Below, in pieces: positions 60,498 to 64,000 of a stretch of 64,000 bases of DNA. The notes under the pieces are model-generated. The model searched no databases, was not told the origin of the DNA, and was given only the letters and a program-made list of their open reading frames with translations. Numbering within the stretch: position 1 is the first letter of the stretch; every line of letters starts with the position of its first letter. This DNA is from Bin87 sp026710825 (GTDB lineage: Bacteria; Chloroflexota; Dehalococcoidia; Lucifugimonadales; UBA3495): contig OZ247427.1 in NCBI GenBank assembly GCA_965232815.1, positions 1,178,001 through 1,242,000 of the forward strand. The letters are read 5' to 3'. The position numbers and the translations under genes were made by a program.

Positions 60498-60524
60498 GTT
60501 TCCCAGCGCAATGCAATACGCTCG

Positions 60525-60551
60525 TGGGGGCAGGTTTCAAACCTGCCCCCA
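60525..60551. repeat. GGGGGCAGGTTT palindrome downstream of rplL
   Basis: TGGGGGCAGGTTT-C-AAACCTGCCCCCA is a perfect 13-bp inverted repeat; ATGCAAT/ATTGCAT extends it after a gap. It may end the ribosomal operon transcript, although no T-run follows. Confidence 0.75.
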
Positions 60552-60603
60552 TTGCATGGGCTGGTGTACAATGCCGCCAAAGTAGCCGGGAGGCTTTCCG
60601 CTC

Positions 60604-61407
60604 ATGGATTTGGAACTCAACGGTAAATCAGCGATCGTCACCGGCGGCAGCCGCGGAATCGGCAAAGCCGTCGCCCGCGTACTGGCCACTGACGGTTGCC
60701 GTGTGGTTATCACCGGACGTTACGCCGACACGCTCTCGGCCGCTGCCGAAGAAGTGGCAGCCGACACCGGAGGCTCCGTCACCCCAATCGTCGCCGATAT
60801 GACCAGCACTGAGCAGGTCAACGCGATGGTCGCCACCGCCGCCGATGCCCTCGGTGGACGCATCGACATTCTGGTCAACAACGCCGCCGCGCCTGGCGGT
60901 CTGGCCCGCGGCTCGCTCAGCGAAATCCTGGACGAGGACGTGATGCTGGACCTGGACACCAAGGTCATGGGTTACCTGCGTTGTGCCCGCGCCGTCGCCC
61001 CCTACATGCAACAACAGGGTTGGGGTCGCATCGTGAACGTCGGCGGACTCTCCGCTCGCCGTGGCGCCGGCAACCTCAGCGCCGGCGTACGCAACGCCGG
61101 CCTGTCCAACCTCACCAAATACTTGGCCGAGGAGTTGGGCGGCTCCGGCGTCTGCGTCAACCTGGTGCATCCTGGCACCACCCGCACCGAACGCAGCGGC
61201 CCCATGTACGCCGAGCAGGCCGAGCGAGAAGGCACCACCGTGGAAGAAATCGAACGCCGCGCCGCCGCAGGCAACTCCACGCGTCGCATAGTGGACGCCG
61301 AGGAGTTGGCGTGGGTCGTGGCATTTTTCGCCTCGCCCCGCAGCATCGCCATCAGCGGAGAAACCATCGCGGCGGGCGGCGGCGCCGGCCTCAACGTCTA
61401 TCATTAA
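60604..61407 (+). CDS. short-chain dehydrogenase/reductase without the usual Tyr
   Basis: SDR-family protein of 267 residues. The NAD(P) motif TGGSRGIGKAV (residues 13-23) and NNAAAP are normal. At the catalytic site, where YxxxK is expected, it reads NLSAGVRNAGLSNLTK, with no Tyr. The protein may therefore have a changed mechanism or a non-catalytic role. It occupies the place after rplL where rpoB is usual and forms a short group with the EthD and DUF885 genes. Confidence 0.85.
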   Translation: MDLELNGKSAIVTGGSRGIGKAVARVLATDGCRVVITGRYADTLSAAAEEVAADTGGSVTPIVADMTSTEQVNAMVATAADALGGRIDILVNNAAAPGGLARGSLSEILDEDVMLDLDTKVMGYLRCARAVAPYMQQQGWGRIVNVGGLSARRGAGNLSAGVRNAGLSNLTKYLAEELGGSGVCVNLVHPGTTRTERSGPMYAEQAEREGTTVEEIERRAAAGNSTRRIVDAEELAWVVAFFASPRSIAISGETIAAGGGAGLNVYH

Positions 61408-61436
61408 CTGCAACTGATCCTTCGCCCGTTCCACCC

Positions 61437-61464
61437 GTAGGGGCGAATGATTATTCGCCCCTGC
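61437..61464. repeat. GTAGGGGCG-type palindrome, AATGATTATT core
   Basis: GTAGGGGCGAATGATTATTCGCCCCTGC, a near-perfect inverted repeat in the SDR-EthD spacer, with the same arms and core type as 26652 and 36878. Confidence 0.75.
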
Positions 61465-61482
61465 ATCCCAGGAGGTACACCC

Positions 61483-61797
61483 ATGATCAAGGTAACCGTT
61501 TTCTATGGCAACGAGGAAGGCAAGTCCTTCAACATGGACTACTACGTCAACACCCACATGCCCCTGGTGCAGGAGCGCCTGACGCCCTTTGGCATGCGCT
61601 ACTACAACGTGGAAAAGGGCATTTCCGACACTGATCCCAACGCGCCGCCCATGTATGTGGCCGTGGGGTATCTGCTATTCAACGACGTTGACGGCGTCCA
61701 CGAGGGCTTCAAGACCCACGGTCGCGAACTGGTGGGCGACGTCAAGAACTTCACCGAAATTGAGCCCAAGTTCCTGATCAGCGAACTTGTAGCGTAG
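61483..61797 (+). CDS. EthD domain protein
   Basis: Protein of 104 residues with the EthD dimeric alpha/beta barrel fold. Signs are IKVTVFYGNEEGKSF, the YYVNTHMPL segment with a conserved His and the acidic C-terminal helix. EthD-type proteins act in or with degradation of ethers and polyketide-like substrates. AGGAGG lies before the ATG at 61483. Confidence 0.85.
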   Translation: MIKVTVFYGNEEGKSFNMDYYVNTHMPLVQERLTPFGMRYYNVEKGISDTDPNAPPMYVAVGYLLFNDVDGVHEGFKTHGRELVGDVKNFTEIEPKFLISELVA

Positions 61798-61817
61798 CTT
61801 TTCCGGCATCAACTGGA

Positions 61818-61845
61818 TAGGGGGCAGGTTTGAAACCTGCCCCTA
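61818..61845. repeat. TAGGGGGCAGGTTT palindrome
   Basis: TAGGGGGCAGGTTTGAAACCTGCCCCTA is a near-perfect inverted repeat whose core matches that at 60525. It lies in the EthD-DUF885 spacer. Confidence 0.75.
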
Positions 61846-61876
61846 CCTATATACGCTGCCAATGGAGTCAGCCACC

Positions 61877-63562
61877 ATGAGCACCGCAGTTGATACGTTG
61901 GCCGAACGGGCCATCCGCGAGCACTGGGATTTCGTGCCCACCGCCGGAAGCCGGATCGGCAGGCACGAGTACGACGGACGCTTGCCGGAATTCTCCACTG
62001 GCCGAGTTCGCCGCCGCGTGGAGCAACTCCACCAGACCCTTGCTCAGCTATCTGCCCTGCCTGCGGGCTCCGGAGACCGTGGCTCATCCGACCGCGACGC
62101 CCGCATGGATCGACTCTCCAGCCGGCTGCTGGAATTGTTCCTGCGCCGGGAGTTGTTCAACCTGGAGGAGATGCGCACTCTGGAAAACAACCCGCAGCGC
62201 CAGGTGGGATACATCGGTGTGGGCAGCTACGTGCAGCGTGATTATGCTCCCCTGCCCGACCGCCTGAGATCCGCCACCTCGGTTCTGCGACAAGTTCCCG
62301 ATTTCCTCGCCACGCTGGACTCGTTGACCGACCGGGAGTTGGGTGACCCGGTACTGGACGCGGCGGTCCGGGCCTACCGGGGAATGGCATCGTTCTACCG
62401 CACCGGACTGTCGGACGCCGCCGCGGAGTGCGCCGTCATCGCTCCGGAAGTGGCCCAAGAGTTCAACGGAGCCCGAGAAACTGCCGCTCAAGCGGTGGAT
62501 GGATTCGCGGATCGGCTTCAGGCACGCGCAGCACGCCCGGAGTTCGCCATTGGATCCCAGCTTTACCAGCGGATGCTGTCAGTGGGAGAGGCGGTGAGCA
62601 CGCCCCTATCTGATGTGCTATCCATCGGGCAGGCCAACCTCGAACAAAATCTCCGCAGGTTGGACGAGGCGGCCGCGATGGTCGCGCCGGGCAAGTCGGT
62701 TCGTGAGGCCGTCGCGTTGGTCAGCGCGACCCATCCCACGGCGGAAGGACTGATTCCCGAAACACAGGACATGCTGGAGGATATCCGCCAGGCATTGATC
62801 GACCACGACATCATCAGCCTACCCTCTCAAGAGCGCTGCCAGGTAACCGAAACCCCGTCGTATATGCGCTATGCCTTCGCTGCCATGGACTCGCCCGGCG
62901 GCTTGGAGGAGGTGGCTACTGAGGCGTTTTACTACGTGACCCCGGTGGAGCCGGACTGGACGCCGCGTCAGCAGGAAGAATGGCTCAGCAACTTCAACTA
63001 CCACACGCTGAAAGTCATCAGCATCCACGAGGTATATCCGGGGCACTACGTCCACAACCTGCATAACAGGCACGGGCACGCCCAGCGCGGCGGCGACCTG
63101 CCCTTGATCAACCGGGTTGCCACATCCTACGCCTTCACCGAGGGCTGGGCCCATTACACCGAAGAAATGATGCTGGAAACGGAGTACGGGCGCGACAATC
63201 CGGCGCTGTGGCTGACGCAACTGCTGGAAGCCCTGGTCCGCAACTGCCGATACCTGTGCTCCCTTGGCATGCACACGCAGGGTATGACTCCCGACGAGGC
63301 CACCCGATTCTTCCAGGACCACGCCTACATGGAGGAACATCCCGCTCGGCAGGAGGCGCTGCGCGGGACGTTTGACCCTGGATACCTCAACTACACGCTG
63401 GGCAAGTTGATGCTGCTGAAACTCCGGCAGGACTGGCGGCGGCAGGAGGGCAGCGCGTACACCCTGCGACGTTTCCACGATGCGGCTCTGGGCTGGGGCG
63501 CCCCGCCGGTTCCGATGTTGCGGGCTGCCATGCTGGACGATGACGACGGGACGATTCTGTGA
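61877..63562 (+). CDS. DUF885 family protein (metallohydrolase-like)
   Basis: Protein of 561 residues of the DUF885 family, related to zinc metallopeptidases. The HEVYPGH motif (near residue 395) supplies the likely zinc His pair. Additional conserved His and Glu lie in FTEGWAHYTEEM. The ATG at 61877 has GGAG 9 bases upstream; an ATG five codons earlier is possible. Substrate unknown. It converges on the signal peptidase gene, about 25 bp away. Confidence 0.88.
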   Translation: MSTAVDTLAERAIREHWDFVPTAGSRIGRHEYDGRLPEFSTGRVRRRVEQLHQTLAQLSALPAGSGDRGSSDRDARMDRLSSRLLELFLRRELFNLEEMRTLENNPQRQVGYIGVGSYVQRDYAPLPDRLRSATSVLRQVPDFLATLDSLTDRELGDPVLDAAVRAYRGMASFYRTGLSDAAAECAVIAPEVAQEFNGARETAAQAVDGFADRLQARAARPEFAIGSQLYQRMLSVGEAVSTPLSDVLSIGQANLEQNLRRLDEAAAMVAPGKSVREAVALVSATHPTAEGLIPETQDMLEDIRQALIDHDIISLPSQERCQVTETPSYMRYAFAAMDSPGGLEEVATEAFYYVTPVEPDWTPRQQEEWLSNFNYHTLKVISIHEVYPGHYVHNLHNRHGHAQRGGDLPLINRVATSYAFTEGWAHYTEEMMLETEYGRDNPALWLTQLLEALVRNCRYLCSLGMHTQGMTPDEATRFFQDHAYMEEHPARQEALRGTFDPGYLNYTLGKLMLLKLRQDWRRQEGSAYTLRRFHDAALGWGAPPVPMLRAAMLDDDDGTIL

Positions 63563-63587
63563 TCGCCGGGCGACGGGACGACGTTGA

Positions 63588-64000
63588 TCAGCGCGGGAAG
63601 CCCCAAGCGGAGCGAGGCCAGTAAATCGCCCAGACCTTGCCAATGATGTGATCGGTTGGCAACGGTCCCCAATGGCGGGAATCCTGACTGCCGGTCCGGT
63701 TGTCACCCATCACGAAATACTCGCCGTCCCCCAACCGGACCGGGTGCATGCTGGTGCGGGAGATGCTGCGCAGATAGTCTTCTTCCAACTGCACCCCGTC
63801 CACGCTGACCTGCCCGCCTTCGATCTGCACCCGCTGTCCCGGTTCGGCGATGATGCGTTTCACAAACTGCCGCTGCGGATCCTCGGGATAATCGAACACG
63901 ACCACATCACCGCGCCGCGGTGAACGTCCCAGGTAGATTCTACCGGGCTCCTCGGGCTGCCAGAACGGGATAATCATTCCGAGCCGTTCGGTATCCAGCG
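63588..64000 (-). CDS. lepB: signal peptidase I (5' partial)
   Basis: C-terminal part of type I signal peptidase. The general-base lysine is in RQFVKRIIAEPGQ and the family signature MGDNRTGSQDSR lies further on, followed by GPLPTDHIIGKVWAIYWP. The membrane anchor and the catalytic Ser region lie past the window end, since the frame stays open to 64000. It cleaves signal peptides at the outer face of the membrane. Confidence 0.95.
   Translation of the reverse strand, partial: LDTERLGMIIPFWQPEEPGRIYLGRSPRRGDVVVFDYPEDPQRQFVKRIIAEPGQRVQIEGGQVSVDGVQLEEDYLRSISRTSMHPVRLGDGEYFVMGDNRTGSQDSRHWGPLPTDHIIGKVWAIYWPRSAWGFPR

Noticed and set aside
60525..60551. Palindrome after rplL as a classical Rho-independent terminator
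   Set aside because: Perfect hairpin but no T-run on either side; it matches the dispersed palindrome at 61818, so it is listed as a repeat.

Overview
The window is a G+C-rich, densely coding bacterial chromosome segment. Several features suggest a Chloroflexota lineage close to the SAR202 group. These are flavin-type luciferase-like oxygenases, three dienelactone hydrolases, amidohydrolase, EthD and DUF885 proteins, a coenzyme F420 ligase (CofE), an AprAB pair, and many small hypothetical genes found in such genomes. This placement is inferred from gene content only; no rRNA is present.

Layout. 1-4.7 kb holds the end of the F1 ATP synthase operon (atpA partial, atpG, atpD, atpC) facing the redox repressor gene rex. 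4.8-13.5 kb has DUF503, a SelW-like gene with an in-frame TGA, hydrolases, a large HdrD-like membrane iron-sulfur protein, an MFS transporter, a phosphotransferase and a secreted protein built of 30-bp tandem repeats. 13.7-24.2 kb contains a broken copy of a DUF1015 gene, two copies of a dispersed element (G-poor leader plus a 110-residue protein), the intact DUF1015 gene, Uma2, amidase, an AcoX/NAD-kinase-like gene overlapping a TauE-type exporter, trxB and a sugar epimerase. 24.4-33.4 kb holds a hydrolase/LLM oxygenase operon, an amidohydrolase, aprBA with a clear terminator, and an intact ISAs1-type insertion sequence just upstream of aprB. 33.4-43.1 kb has an RND transporter, lepA, a small foreign-looking cassette, a protein with an internal duplication, prfA and prmC. 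43.2-54.9 kb has a P450, a thioredoxin/NHL protein with an in-frame TGA followed by a hairpin, tandem dienelactone hydrolases, three tiny membrane proteins, an aminotransferase, an MFS transporter, dinB and cofE. 55-60.5 kb is the information-processing cluster tRNA-Thr, tRNA-Tyr, tRNA-Thr, tuf, rpmG, secE, nusG, rplK, rplA, rplJ, rplL. The window ends with SDR, EthD and DUF885 genes and a partial signal peptidase.

The most notable signals are two probable selenoproteins, each with a redox CxxU or UxxC motif and a hairpin at the right distance after the TGA. Others are a two-copy dispersed element of about 0.7 kb with an uncharacterised 110-residue protein, and a family of intergenic palindromes that share GTAGGGGCG/CGCCCCTAC arms but carry different cores. 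A terminator-like hairpin also sits between the best promoter and the tRNA-tuf genes.

Functionally, the region joins housekeeping genes (ATP synthesis, translation, secretion) with organic-matter degradation (hydrolases, oxygenases) and a possible sulfite branch (AprAB, TauE-type exporter).
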